Of a stretch of DNA of 64,000 nucleotides, positions 42,792-53,554 are shown one piece after another. How positions within the stretch are numbered: the first letter of the stretch is position 1; each line of letters starts with the position of its first letter. A model generated the notes under the pieces. It worked only from the letters and a program-made list of their open reading frames with translations. It was not told where the DNA came from and searched no databases. The stretch is from Ostrinia nubilalis (Eukaryota; Arthropoda; Insecta; Lepidoptera; Crambidae), in contig NC_087096.1 in the NCBI RefSeq assembly GCF_963855985.1, positions 6,696,001 through 6,760,000 on the forward strand, given 5' to 3'. The position numbers were made by a program, and so were the translations under genes.

Positions 42792-43664
42792 AGTTGACTG
42801 ATTCTTCCGCCACTTCTTCTCAGCACCAGCCGATGTAGTCCGGAAGTTGTGGTAGGGCAAGCTATAGTTGGGACGTGTATAGGTACTCTGAGAGGAGCCT
42901 AAATACTAATAAATAATTTGAATCTGAAATTTCGTTGTAGGTATCACGATAACGATAGACCTTATGTAAAGTATACTTATTTATTCTTTACTAGCGGCCG
43001 CCCGCGACTTCGTACGCGTGGATCCCGTTTTACCCCCTACATCTATCTTACGCGGTTTAGATTTTTTCATACAAATATTTTTCCCGCTAACTCCCGTTCC
43101 CGTGAGAATTTTGCAATATCCTGTTGTAACTAAGCTTTGAGTTTACTAAGGTACCTGCATGCCAAATTTCAAGCGTCTAACTTAAGCGGTTTAGATTTTT
43201 CATATAAATATTTTTCCCGCTAACTCCCGTTCCCGTGAGAATTTTGCAATATCCTGTTGTAACTGGGTATTTCTCCTGATCTGGATTATTTAGTTGATTA
43301 CCCCGACCTTTTTTATTTTTGAATTTAGAGTAGGTAAGTTTAGGTAAAACATTTCAAAATGGACATTGTTACGTGCATATTTTTTATATTGGCCCATCTG
43401 TAGCAAGCAGGAATAAAAAGTTATGTGACATCAAAATTTCCATGGTCGGGGTAATCAAAGTTGGGAGTCAGAGTAATCAAAAATAAAACAAAATATTTTA
43501 TTTTCTAAGGTTTTTTTAAGTTATGGTGAAATAAATGTTATTAAAACTAGCCATTTGTTATTCTGATGTATAAACGACAATATTGTAAAGTTTCAACAAT
43601 ATCTGTTAAGTAGTTGTTGCGTAAAAGAGTAAAAAACTTTCGCTTATACATATAATATTAGTGA

Positions 43665-43971
43665 CTCAATGTCCTATGTCTCCTATATGGGACAGAAGGC
43701 GTCCACAACTCAACAGTCCTCCATCGCATTCGGTCTTGAGCTTCGCGTTTGATCTCGCTCCAAGTCTTGCCGATCTTCTTCGCCTCGTCTGCTACAGTGC
43801 ACTGGGGGTTCCAATCTAGAGCCTGCTTGGGGATATTATCGGGGTCCCTTCGGAGAGTGTGGCCGATCAAGTTCCACTTGCAGCGTTTGATCTGCTGGCC
43901 GATCGGTATTTCGTAGCAGCGTACCAAGAGTTTGTCGTTTGGAGATTTTGGAGAATTCGGCGAATACAGCC
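43665..43971 (-). pseudogene. RTE-like retroelement, C-terminal half of split copy
   Basis: It reads EIPIGQQIKRCKWNLIGHTL, then RRDPDNIPKQALDWNPQ and GKTWSEIKREAQDRMRW to the 3' end at SVPYRR. This is the C-terminal domain of an RTE-type endonuclease/reverse transcriptase (the IGHTLR...ALEWNPQ signature). It continues the piece at 46228-46870, from which it is separated by the CR1-like insertion. The 3' end matches the fragment at 28370. Confidence 0.85.
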
Positions 43972-46227
43972 AAAAAGTCAAAAGTCAAAATTTCTTTATT
44001 TGTTTAGACTAATAAATAGTTCTTACAAATCGTCATTTTGCTCTTAAGGAGCCTCTACATGTCTCATAATCTTTTTACCCTACCAGCGCTTCGAGACCAA
44101 CATTTGGCAAGTGCTGAGAAGAAGCGCCGCAACAAACTCAGTCACCACTGTCTGCCGGTTAATATAAATAAATAGAAATAGCAGTAGTAGGTACATTCGA
44201 TTCAGGAGCAGTTCACTGAATTTACCATGCATTCTTGTATAGTGTATCTTATAAGAATGGGTATACAAAATTGCGTGGTATATTAAACAAGGTAGTGACG
44301 TGCTAATATCTAGACTTACAGATTACATACTTAAATACTTGTAGAAATGACTCGCATACATAAGTTGGAATAACTTGGATTGACCAGTCCCCGAAAGCAG
44401 CGCCTGTTCACAGACATGACGAGTGAACCAGCCATCGCTTCACTCGACCATATTAGAGGGAATGTAACGACCCGCCTCACTACGCCACCACCCCAGAGAC
44501 ATTTTAGTGAGAATGACAATACCAAGTTATCTCTTAGAGAAAAAAAAAACCAATAATAAAGCTAAGTAACAGTCCAGATTGAGAAGCATGACACTATAAC
44601 ATTTTAGAAAATTAGATTAGTTTATACATTACTTTTCATAGCACGATTTTAATTCTTTTTAGTGCGAGCATGAGAGGACCGTAATCCTACTCCCAGGATG
44701 ACTTATCATTAAGAAAATCTCGAGTTGTATAATAGGCTTTTTTAAGCATGTGATCTTTAACTATACCTTTAAATTTATTGTACGGTAGCTCTTTATATTT
44801 ATCAGGGACTTTGTTATAAAAATGGATACCTTGTCCCATAAAGGTGGCAAACACTTTATTAAGTCTAAAAGCGGGTATAGCCAATTTATTTTTATTTCTA
44901 GTATTGATTTGGTGAATATCACTTTTCTTTTTGAATTCATTAATATTTTGTTGAATAAATAGAATACAGTTTAAGATGTATTGTGAAGCGGCCGTGAGAA
45001 TGCCAATTTCTTTAAACAATTCTCTAAGGGACGCTCTTGCTTTCATTTTATACAAGTATCTTATGGCACGTTTTTGCAGAATAAATATTGTTTCAAAATC
45101 TGCAGCTTTGCCCCATAGCATGATTCCATATGACATTAGGCTATGAAAGTAGCTAAAGTAGACTAAGCGAGCTGTTGAAACATCGGTTAATGACCGTATC
45201 CTTTTTATTGCAAAAGCCGCTGAGCTGAGCTTTCCCGCCAGAGTTTCTATATGGGAGCCCCACTGGAGTTTTGAATCCAGGGTAATTCCCAGAAATACAG
45301 TAGATTCTACCAGATCGATTGCATTATTATTAAGTTCTATTTGGGTACTAACTGTTTTTACGTTAGGCAAAGAGAATTTTATACATTTTGTTTTCTTTGC
45401 ATTCAGTTGTAGATTATTTGTAGTGAACCAACTTAAAACTCTTGTTAGTGCATTATTTACATCGTCAAAGTTATTTTTACTTCTATCAATATTAAAAATC
45501 AAAGATGTGTCATCAGCAAATAACACGATTTCGCAAGAGTCTTTAACAAAATATGGTAGATCATTAATGTATATAAGAAACAAGAATGGACCCAGAATGG
45601 ACCCCTGCGGAACTCCCATTTTCACAGGTGACCCAGAAGACAAAACACCATTTATGTCGACTTTTTGAACTCTAAAGTTTAAATAGGATTGTATTAAATC
45701 CAAAGCCGAGTCCTTTACCCCATAATAGTGCAGTTTGCGAATTAGCGTTTGATGTTCTACGCAGTCAAAAGCTTTTGAGAGATCACAGAAGACCCCTAGT
45801 GCATTTTGAGAATTTTCCCAAGCCTCGAAGATATGTTTAAGTAGTGCAACCCCGGCATCGGTGGTGGAACGACCCTTGGTAAAACCATATTGTTCACTAT
45901 GAAATAGTTTATTAGAGCCAAAGTGAATCATAAGTTGCTCCTGTATGATTTTTTCAAAAATCTTGCTCAAAGCTGGCAAGATAGAAATGGGTCTATAATT
46001 GCCAGGGTCGGTTTTGCTACCAGACTTAAATAATGGCATTAGTCTACTGTGTTTCATGAGGTCGGGGAAGATTCCCTTCTCTATGCAATTATTGAATATT
46101 ATCGCTAACTGTGGGGAAATTATATCAATAATGTGTTTGACTATCTTGACAGAGATGCCCCAGATATCAGTTGTACTCTTTACATTTAAAAGATTAAAAG
46201 TTTTAGTGATATCTAATGGAGCGGCTG
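43972..46227 (-). mobile_element. 5'-truncated CR1-like non-LTR retrotransposon
   Basis: The 3' end on the minus strand is a short TTTTGACTTTTGAC repeat at 43972-43995, preceded by a 3' untranslated region of about 690 bp (43996-44686). The 5' end is broken at about 46227, inside the RTE-like copy. I see no target duplication, which is not unusual for CR1-type insertions. Only the reverse transcriptase and C-terminal parts of ORF2 remain. Assignment to CR1 rather than another Jockey-superfamily clade rests on protein resemblance and the short-repeat tail. Confidence 0.75.
44687..46222 (-). CDS. CR1-like reverse transcriptase, 5'-truncated, about 510 aa open
   Basis: This is the reverse transcriptase of a non-LTR element, open from the truncation to the stop. 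The frame continues upstream to about 46573, but that extension is the neighbouring RTE-like remnant read through the junction, so it is not part of the protein. Motifs in order: SGSKTDPGNYRPISILPALS, EQYGFTKGRSTTDAG, VFCDLSKAFDCVEH (catalytic Asp), GVPQGSILGPFLFLIYINDL, LFADDTSLIF (both Asp present), FLGITLDSKLQW, LMSYGIMLWG, then a C-terminal domain ending YYTTRDFLNDKSSWE. No endonuclease domain is left. No start codon of its own is expected. The uninterrupted frame suggests a fairly recent insertion. Confidence 0.88.
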   Translation of the reverse strand, partial: APLDITKTFNLLNVKSTTDIWGISVKIVKHIIDIISPQLAIIFNNCIEKGIFPDLMKHSRLMPLFKSGSKTDPGNYRPISILPALSKIFEKIIQEQLMIHFGSNKLFHSEQYGFTKGRSTTDAGVALLKHIFEAWENSQNALGVFCDLSKAFDCVEHQTLIRKLHYYGVKDSALDLIQSYLNFRVQKVDINGVLSSGSPVKMGVPQGSILGPFLFLIYINDLPYFVKDSCEIVLFADDTSLIFNIDRSKNNFDDVNNALTRVLSWFTTNNLQLNAKKTKCIKFSLPNVKTVSTQIELNNNAIDLVESTVFLGITLDSKLQWGSHIETLAGKLSSAAFAIKRIRSLTDVSTARLVYFSYFHSLMSYGIMLWGKAADFETIFILQKRAIRYLYKMKARASLRELFKEIGILTAASQYILNCILFIQQNINEFKKKSDIHQINTRNKNKLAIPAFRLNKVFATFMGQGIHFYNKVPDKYKELPYNKFKGIVKDHMLKKAYYTTRDFLNDKSSWE

Positions 46228-46870
46228 AAGAAGATCTGCAGCTGGTGCGAGATAACCTTAGTGGCCTTCCACGTTTCACACCCATAGAGCAGAACTGATT
46301 TGACGTTGGACCCGAATATTTTGATCTTGCGTGGGTCAATTTCCGTAATTGCCATACGGCTCGAAGTTGTGCGAAGGTAGCTCTGGCCTTGGCAATGCGC
46401 GAAATGATGTCCTTTTCGGTACCTCCAGGCTCTGACACGATGCTCCCGAGGTAAGTGAAATTGTGGACTCGTTCCACAGCCTCTGCACCAACGGTGTGCA
46501 ATTCCTCACACCAGATCGCATCTCTTGGGTCTTCCGATACTGATACCCTTGCTTTACCCTTTTTTTGGCACAATAATTAGAAGCCCCTTATGCCAGTCAT
46601 CTGGGAGTTCCTCTTCCATCCAGATGTTTTCGGCGACAGGTGTCAGGACGTCGACGGCGGAGTTCACATCGGCTTTCAGCATTTCTGCGGTGATAAAGTC
46701 GAGTCCAGGGGTCTTGCCAATTTTGAGAGACAGGATAGCCTTGGTCACTTCGTCGCGGGTTGGTGGGTTAACGTTGACGTCGAGCAGCCTAGGTGGAGTA
46801 GAGTGTCTCAGGTCCCACAGATGTTCAGGCGTGGTAGTGGCGACTGTTACACCGGTAGGGCGGAAGATAG
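46228..46870 (-). pseudogene. RTE-like retroelement, N-side of split copy, RT core deleted
   Basis: The upstream part (46870-46560) reads NPPTRDEVTKAILSLKIGKT, PGLDFITAEMLKAD and ELPDDWHKGLLIIVPKKG, the start of an RTE-type reverse transcriptase. It then jumps at about 46557 to the region after the catalytic core: VERVHNFTYLGSIVSEPGGT, EKDIISRIAKARATFAQL, and, in a shifted frame, SVLLYGCETWKATKVISHQL. The catalytic segment with the FADD box is therefore deleted and there is at least one frameshift. At about 46228 it is cut by the CR1-like insertion; the C-terminus resumes at 43971. Confidence 0.85.
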
Positions 46871-48405
46871 GATAAGATATTATTATCATTAATAATATGT
46901 ATTAACAGGATTTCATATCAGTGAATGGTTATTTTTGCTTATTAAACGTTATTTAGTTAATCATTCATTAGTAAAATTACAGTTCTATTGATTACCCGGT
47001 GACAAAAGTCGGGGTAATCAAGGTCGGGGTAGTCAAAAAATTAAGGTTTATCCTGAGCCCTGCCCAATCTGTAAGTTGAATCCCAAATGTTTTAATACAC
47101 AAAAATGCGGTTACATGGACCATTATTCCTGTACATTCTCAAAAACTTTCCATGTAAAGAAACCTAAAAAAACAGGATAGAGTAATCAACCGTGCACTGA
47201 ACCAAGGTCTAGGTAATCATATTCTTATCTTGATAACTCCGAAATCTTGCGACGAGTCGCATTACCGGACACCTCGGCACGGAGGCCACCACTAAAGGTT
47301 CACGGGGGAGGATAGAGCTCGTTTCTAAATTGCGTAGCTAGGGACGTAGGCGCACATTAGCGACGTGTCGGGGTAATCACGGTTAACGCCCGGACACAAC
47401 TTCAAATAGTTATTTTACAAAACCTTTTAGTAATATAGTTATATCGTATTTAATTTATCAATGTTTATTTAATCAGTAATCGATTACATAAGCATTGAAA
47501 GCGGTAATAATAACGGATTAATTTATACGAGCAAATTTGTTCTGAAATCCGGAGCGCGGACACGCCGTGGTAATCAATTTTTGACGACTTACGATTTTTT
47601 TTAAATTACTTAATTAACGATTATTAACTATCTCTGTGGTTTAACAACAAGATCCAAAGTTATACTATTAGATAAAAATATTTGTTACTAAAATATTATG
47701 ATATTCGGGTACTTTTTGGCCCCGGACACGTGATTTTCTTGGCCGGTGGAATGACCCAACTAAGCTTTGAGTTTACTAAGGTACCTGCATGCCAAATTTC
47801 AAGCGTCTAACTTAAGCGGTTTAGATTTTTCGTACAAAAGGATTTTCCCGCTAATTCCCATTACCGAGGGAATTTCGGGAATTACTTGTAGTAACTAAGC
47901 TTTAAGTTTACTAAGGTACCTACATGCCAAATTTCAAGCGTCTAACTTAAGTGGTTTAGATTTTTCATACAAAAGAATTTTCCCGCTAATTCCTATTCCC
48001 GTGGGAATTCTTAAGTATACTATAACCTGCCCAGGAGTATGAAGAATAATTGTACCAAGTTTTGTTGAAATCCGTCCAGTAGTTTTTGTTTCTATAAGGA
48101 ACATACAGACGGACAGACAGACAGACAGACAAAAATTTTACTGATTGCCTTTTTGGCATCAGTATCGATCACTAATCACCCCCTGATAGTTATTTTGAAA
48201 ATATATTTCATGTACAGAATTGAACTCTCTACAGATTTATTATAAGTATAGATTGCACTAAACATGGATGTACTTATAACTTTCTATCTATTCAACCACT
48301 AATAGAGGTAGAAATATTATTTGAAACTACAAAATATGGATGTTGGAAGTAGGTATCAACGTGGTATGCGAGTATAATATTTGTTTCATTTCATTTTATT
48401 GACAA

Positions 48406-48535
48406 CTAGCGGCCGCCCGCGACTTCGTACGCGTGGATCCTGTTTTACCCCCTTCATCTATCTTACGCGGTTAAGATTTTTTCATACAAATATTTTTTCC
48501 CGCTAACTCCCGTTCCGTTCCGTTATAAGTATAGA
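48406..48535 (-). mobile_element. Second, internally deleted copy of the CTAGCGGCCGCCCGCGAC family
   Basis: It starts at the same CTAGCGGCCGCCCGCGAC and ends at the same TTATAAGTATAGA (TC on the minus strand) as the 42991-48252 element, but is only 130 bp. The flanks are A and T in the expected positions. CCGTTCCGTTCCGTT marks the deletion junction. Confidence 0.75.
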
Positions 48536-51129
48536 TTAATTCTTTCACAAACTTTTACGTACGTATTGCATTAACTATGTCAGTTAATACGTTATAATAT
48601 AGCCAAGAATATAGCTTAAATGTTACCTACACAAAACTGCAGACAAAAAAACTATACTTGGCGAGCTAAAACCTCTTTAAACTTATTCAAATGACCAATA
48701 TAAACGCTCCTCATCATAATTTGAGAATTAATTAATTAGCAAATTAATAGGCGTGCGGAGTTACTAACCCTTGCAGTCTCATCATTAAGGCAGCCATGTA
48801 TTAACACCACATAATATCGTCAATGATTGTAACTCGACCCTTTTAATAACGCGACGTAATTAGTAGGGACGACTATGCGATAGCGTAAGATTAAACGGTA
48901 GGCAGTGTAGGCACAGTCCTTGGCGTGATTGATTTTTGCTTTGTTTTCTTATAACCAAAGTTTTCATTTACTTTAAATATTGTGGAGACACCATTGGAGA
49001 GTATTGCTTTAAAATTAAACTTTTAGAAGACTATTTTTATACTATATTTTTCTTTTCCTTCTTTCTGTTTTTGATAAAAGAAATGTTGGCAATACTCACT
49101 GGCCACTGCATTTATAAGGTTTCGAATTAAATTTGATTTGACCGCTTATATTTCGGGTCATGCTTTATGCTCAGCGAATGCTTACAATTATGAGTAAAAC
49201 ATATGAATATTTTATTAGAAAATTGGTAGCATTCCATGAGATAAAATTTAGAAGTGGCATAATGTTCAACAGTGGAGTGCAAATGGCAGATTATGATTAT
49301 AAGACTTTTAGTTGGCAGATTAAAGTCTTCAACTTTGTTAGTTAGTCTAAAACTGTGTGGAGTTACAGGATACTGAGCTTACTGCCTATATCTATTCTTC
49401 AGTGATAGTTTGCCCACGATACCATACAACTATCACATAAGATGCGGCATTTACACTCAAGATATCACATAGTCGTACAGTTATAGCATTGATAACGCGA
49501 AATAGCGTGGAGACACATAAACAGCCTACGTGTTATCTTCGAATAGCTTTTGATAAAGACTTTTGGTCTTGAACTAATTTAATTAACATCGCAAAGGAAT
49601 TTCGGCGTCGATCCACTTGGATTATTTGAAACAATTGCTTTAAATGGCAAAACAATGTTTTGTTTATTTTAAAAAACCATTTAGTTACTACTTACAGTCA
49701 TGCAAATTTTATGTATTTGAGAAGTAAACTACATGAATATTTAAACTTAATCAACTTCTTGGAGAAAAGAAACTAAAAAGAAATTCATTCGGCACGAATG
49801 AAAAAAAAATAAACAAATACCTATCTGTGTTCAAAAATACAGCAGGTATATCTCGTGGTCACTGGATTTTTTTTGCTGTAATAATGTACGAGTATTTTAC
49901 AAAAATTGCTCTCAGACGCTCCTAGTAAATACCTATTTACACCCAGCAGTAAGCCGTCTAAAAAGACGGTAAAATGATAAAAGCATTTGACGATAAGACG
50001 CTTCAGCTGTACACATAAGAATTATTTTTACATCGAACAAACAATTTCCTTCCCGATCAATAGCCCGGAAGACTACACAACTGACACGACTGAAAGTTGA
50101 GAAGCTTTTGCAGACCAACATTGATTAATACAATTTTCCTTTTAACGACGGAGCGTGCCGCAAAAATTGAATTACATGCTTGAAATGTAAACATAAGGAT
50201 AAATTAGGAGAGAATACAACTAAAAATTCCTGTAATTTTGTAAACAGGATGGAAGCGAAATGCGGTAGACTGCAGGCCACGGCCTGTCCTTTTAAATTAA
50301 AATTAAATGGCGGACTGATAACAAGTTCTTTATTATTTTATGAACGTAACCCTCTGGAGGACCGCGGTGAGATTAGTTTATGTCTGCTATTTAAGTCTTA
50401 AATTAAAAAAGTGTAAGTCTGCTATCTATGATAGAGTTTAGGATTTTGGTATATTTTACTGCCTGTCAGAAATACGCAAATGGCAAGGGTGCAGTTTGAA
50501 AATATTAAAATGGAAACAGTGAATTGCTTTTGAGATACATTTAAAATAAATATATGAAAGAAATTCAGCATTTATAGCTCTATAATCATAAATAGCTCTA
50601 TAATCAAAAAGGCTTGAATGATTTACTATATCTAATTGTTTATATTTTTTTCTTCCCTTTAACTTTCTCTTACACAATTTCATTGCACGTAGCTTCAACA
50701 TTGTAGACACCTTATTTATTCTAATTATACCTCAGCTTCCTATAGCGTAATTAGATAAATTAACGCAAATACGTGTAGTAGGCGGAAACAAATTAAACAC
50801 ATTAAATTACTTGTACTTCACTGTTACACTCTAATTTATATTTTAAGTCCAACTCAGCACATTTAGATTTCTGGATTCTAATTAAAATTTTTAGTCATAT
50901 ATTTTTAATGGCTTAATATTATGAACTGTCATTTTAATAGAAAGTGATAACCAAACCAATCCAGTATAGGCAATTTGCAGGATAGGTATACGTGTTTTGA
51001 TATTAACGTTCACACAAACATCCCGTTTGCAGTGTCCCGCAAAAAAACGATCCTTTCGAATTTGTAATTCGAATTTCAAACACGTGACAGTCCAGCTTTA
51101 CGGAATCCCGCAAAACTGGATGGCCGTGG
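48536..51129. other. AT-rich DNA, no gene recognised
   Basis: No supportable frame, RNA gene or repeat. Short frames at 48936-49345, 49933-50121, 50180-50401 and 50456-50710 have no recognisable content. Confidence 0.5.
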
Positions 51130-51380
51130 GAACGAGCCCTTGTGTTTTGGGGTGGTATGACGTAGTGAATGTAAGACGTTTTTGATGACTATAGTCGCCC
51201 GGATTTTTACTATTCCAGCGTTGTACGGGTCTCTTAAAACTTTTTGGCCCATTTTTTAATAAGAAGAATGCTTGGAGCATCATTTAAGTGGCGAAATCTA
51301 CGCGATACAGTCGCAGAATAACCATTTTTGTAAAATTCTCGCAAGGAAAACGCACGGTCTGCTCCCGAGAAATACTCCAT
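51130..51380 (-). pseudogene. Decayed helix-turn-helix transposase N-terminus (DUF4817-like)
   Basis: From an ATG at 51380 it reads MEYFSGADRAFSLREFYKNG, then YSATVSRRFRHLNDAPS and ILLIKKWAKKF followed by a stop. In the same frame it continues ETRTTLE, two stops, KSGRL, stop, SSKTS. This follows the order of the arthropod transposon HTH domain (S.EERAF ... APS..TI..W..KFEETGTTL....GRPR). At least four in-frame stops show that it is dead. I cannot trace the DDE catalytic domain downstream. Confidence 0.6.
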
Positions 51381-51495
51381 AGCACCTAAATTCCCAAGAG
51401 CCAGGCTACTGATTGACATAACCCCCGCACACCTCGGATTTGTTGCGTTCACGCAGTAAGCTAATCAAATGTAAACTTTCTTTTGAGACACCTTG

Positions 51496-51530
51496 TAGTT
51501 ACGGTCAAAGATAGGTGGTGCAACTCGGCT
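51496..51530. repeat. Half copy of the GGCTGAGTTGCACC MITE
   Basis: TAGTTACGGTCAAAGATAGG followed by TGGTGCAACTCGGCTCA corresponds to the right half of the MITE at 16986-17111. Confidence 0.5.
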
Positions 51531-51912
51531 CATTGTGTTTTTATTGTTGTTTCTAATGTAAAACAATTGAAATCCTTTGTAAATATATACTTTTGTTTTT
51601 TTTTTAATTAAGACTTTGACAATCCGACGTTTGTGGGAAGACGTTTTTTCACAAAACAAGAACTGTAATATAACTTCGCAGAATGATTGTGAGTGGGTTG
51701 ACTGTTTCCTTTGCTGCGGCCATGTTTTTAATTGCCAAAGGAAGTTAGTGGCGTAATTATATAGATAAAAGTGTTCATTTTCCTCCTAGAAACAGAGACT
51801 GAAAGCCTTAAAAGAGTTCGCAATTCTATTGTGAAATAGATGTTAAAACTTTGACAGTACCTAAGTTTTAATTTTGATTAAAAAAACACAAATAATTAAA
51901 TACATACTCTTA

Positions 51913-52004
51913 GGCTGAGTTGCACCATCTTACTTTGACTTTCACAAACGTCAAAAATCTGTCAAATTCCATACAAAAAACACCGGTTATTGTGCAACCC
52001 AGCC
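51913..52004. mobile_element. 92 bp MITE, TTA duplication (PIF/Harbinger-like)
   Basis: Inverted ends GGCTGAGTTGCACC and (reversed) GGCTGGGTTGCACA, with TTA at 51910-51912 and 52005-52007. The core has GTCAAAAATCTGTCAAATTCC and AAAACACCGGTTATTG, shared with 16986-17111. A 3 bp TTA duplication suggests PIF/Harbinger mobilisation. Confidence 0.72.
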
Positions 52005-52008
52005 TTAA

Positions 52009-52959
52009 TGTCTTGGATACATACCTACTGTACCCACTGTATAGTGCCATACTTTTACTGGTTGAGTTTTATTGGAGGCCTAGCTGTAGGTAGACACTGT
52101 CCATACAGAAGTTGTAGTGGTGGGAAAGAAAGGTGACATTTGGTATATCAATCACTCTTGAATTTGTATCGATGATCAAAGATAAAGAGGATTATGTGTG
52201 TTATAGTGACTTTGTTATTACGAAGGCATTATTATCCCCAGCTTAGCTATAATCTGTTTTGTATGCTTAAATTTCAAACCGCGTTATTGATATACATTCC
52301 ATGTGAAGGATCAAACGGATTACAGATTATAACGCTAAACGTCAAACGTTTATACACAGGTGATCGCAATAACACCCCACTCTACAATTTTGCTTTGTAC
52401 CCAATAAAAAGTCACGCTTTAGAATCGGTATCACGACATTACAGTAAAATGGATACGATACGGCGCTTTTTGCATTTAAATCGATAAAAACTACAAGATT
52501 GCGTTGCTGTATCGAGTACTGGTAATGTTGCTTCCACTTCCAAGAATGTTCGACTTTACTTTCTTACTTTGGGAATGCATTTATGTGCGCTGTGCGAGCT
52601 CATGAACATGAAACTTTGAAAAAGCAAAGATTGTAGAGAATTTGCAAGGAAAAACTGACTCTATCAGTATTTAGGTTTGTGCGCAAAAAATACCGTGAAA
52701 CTGTGAACACAATTTGTGGCTGATAGAAAACCTTGGGCAGAAGTTAATCCACGTTCATGTCCATCCACATTCATCATTACTAACATTTTTCAATCTGTTA
52801 CTATTTCACGCTTGGAGCAGAGCAGCCGATTTAAATGGGTATAGCGATTTTAATATCCAGGAAAATCGTAGGATAATTTCAATCTCGTTTTTGGAAGGGG
52901 GACACGCGCGTACTAAATCTTCCTGTGACAGACCGAAAATCACGTTATAATCACAAGGA
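52009..52959. other. AT-rich DNA, no gene recognised
   Basis: A 97-codon frame at 52194-52487 has no recognisable content. Confidence 0.5.
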
Positions 52960-52964
52960 TAATA

Positions 52965-53191
52965 ATAATAATATCCTTGGACATTTTACACTGCGTCTCT
53001 AGTCCCAAATTAAGCAAAACTGGTACTATGGGTACTACACAACGGATTAAAAACATACTTATTAGATACTTTTTTTTTGTAAATACATTCATATTATAGA
53101 TAGAAAACATGTGTTCAAAATTTGTACTACGCGGGAATCGAACCGGGGCCTCATAGAAGTGCGTTACGAACCACTACACCAAACGGCCGAC
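52965..53191 (-). mobile_element. tRNA-derived SINE
   Basis: On the minus strand a tRNA-like head (53191-53122) starts GTCGGCCGTTTGGTGTAGTG, with an A box in TGGTGTAGTGG and a B box GGTTCGATTCC in the expected order. The two ends do not pair as an acceptor stem, so it is not a tRNA gene. The body and tail run to CAGTGTAAAATGTCCAAGGA and a (TAT)n end. A second copy of the tail is at 63792-63935. The head would be an internal RNA polymerase III promoter. Confidence 0.8.
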
Positions 53192-53554
53192 AAAGGAAGG
53201 ATTATAACAATACGTGGGTGAATATCAACAAACTCGTTTTTTGCCTAATTCCGGTGGCGAATTTTAATTTCCACTTTCCAAAACTTTTCTGTGGCAGAAA
53301 TAATAGTAAATAACTTGTATTATTCAATGATATGGTAGAGATCAAAATATTATTAATACTTCTCGAGATATGTTAATTTGAAATTATCAAGAGCCACCGA
53401 AATTGTATTTGAGCCACCGGAATTAAGAATCAATCCACCGAAATTTATTTATACAGCGGAATTCGAAATGTTATGGATAATTGTCTCAAATTACTTATTT
53501 ATTTGTAATCAATTAAGTATTATTATCCAGTAAAGATGGTTATAATTAATAACA

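Larger units (their letters stand above)
43265..47757. mobile_element. DNA element of unknown superfamily, AACT duplication, GTCGGGGTAATCA repeats
   Basis: AACT at 43261-43264 is repeated at 47758-47761. The undisturbed site GTTGTAACTAAGC is visible in a neighbouring tandem unit (about 43122), so both borders are exact. The ends are GGGTATTTCTCC and, reversed, GGGTCATTCCACC, which match only weakly. The word GTCGGGGTAATCA or a close variant occurs about ten times in both orientations near the two ends (43294, 43444, 43471, 46988, 47009, 47022, 47180, 47211, 47367, 47567). With the inserted retroelements (43665-46870) removed it is about 1.3 kb and has no recognised gene. Confidence 0.75.
42991..48252 (-). 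mobile_element. Helitron-like element with internal tandem repeats; outer host of the nest
   Basis: On the minus strand it begins A|TCTATACTTATAATAAATC at 48252 and ends GTCGCGGGCGGCCGCTAG|T at 42991: 5' TC, GC-rich palindrome, CTAG, insertion between A and T. It contains about four tandem units of roughly 131 bp built from GCGGTTTAGATTTTTCATAC, TTTTTCCCGCTAACTCCCG and ACTAAGCTTTGAGTTTACTA. A 4.5 kb DNA element (43265-47757) split one of these units, so the Helitron-like element itself is only about 0.77 kb. A (GACA)n run lies at 48110-48130. Confidence 0.65.

Noticed and set aside
42441..42860. 139-codon minus frame with a long Ile run
   Set aside because: Produced by the GAT microsatellite at a retroelement tail.
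46228..46573. N-terminal 115 residues of the 628-codon frame as part of the CR1-like protein
   Set aside because: This part is the thumb region of the RTE-like copy, joined by insertion and starting at a TTG codon.
43261..47761. piggyBac or hAT assignment for the AACT element
   Set aside because: The duplication is 4 bp AACT, neither TTAA nor 8 bp, and the ends do not match those groups.
53122..53191. Possible tRNA gene on the minus strand
   Set aside because: A and B boxes are present, but the ends cannot form an acceptor stem and a SINE body follows; a tRNA-derived SINE instead.
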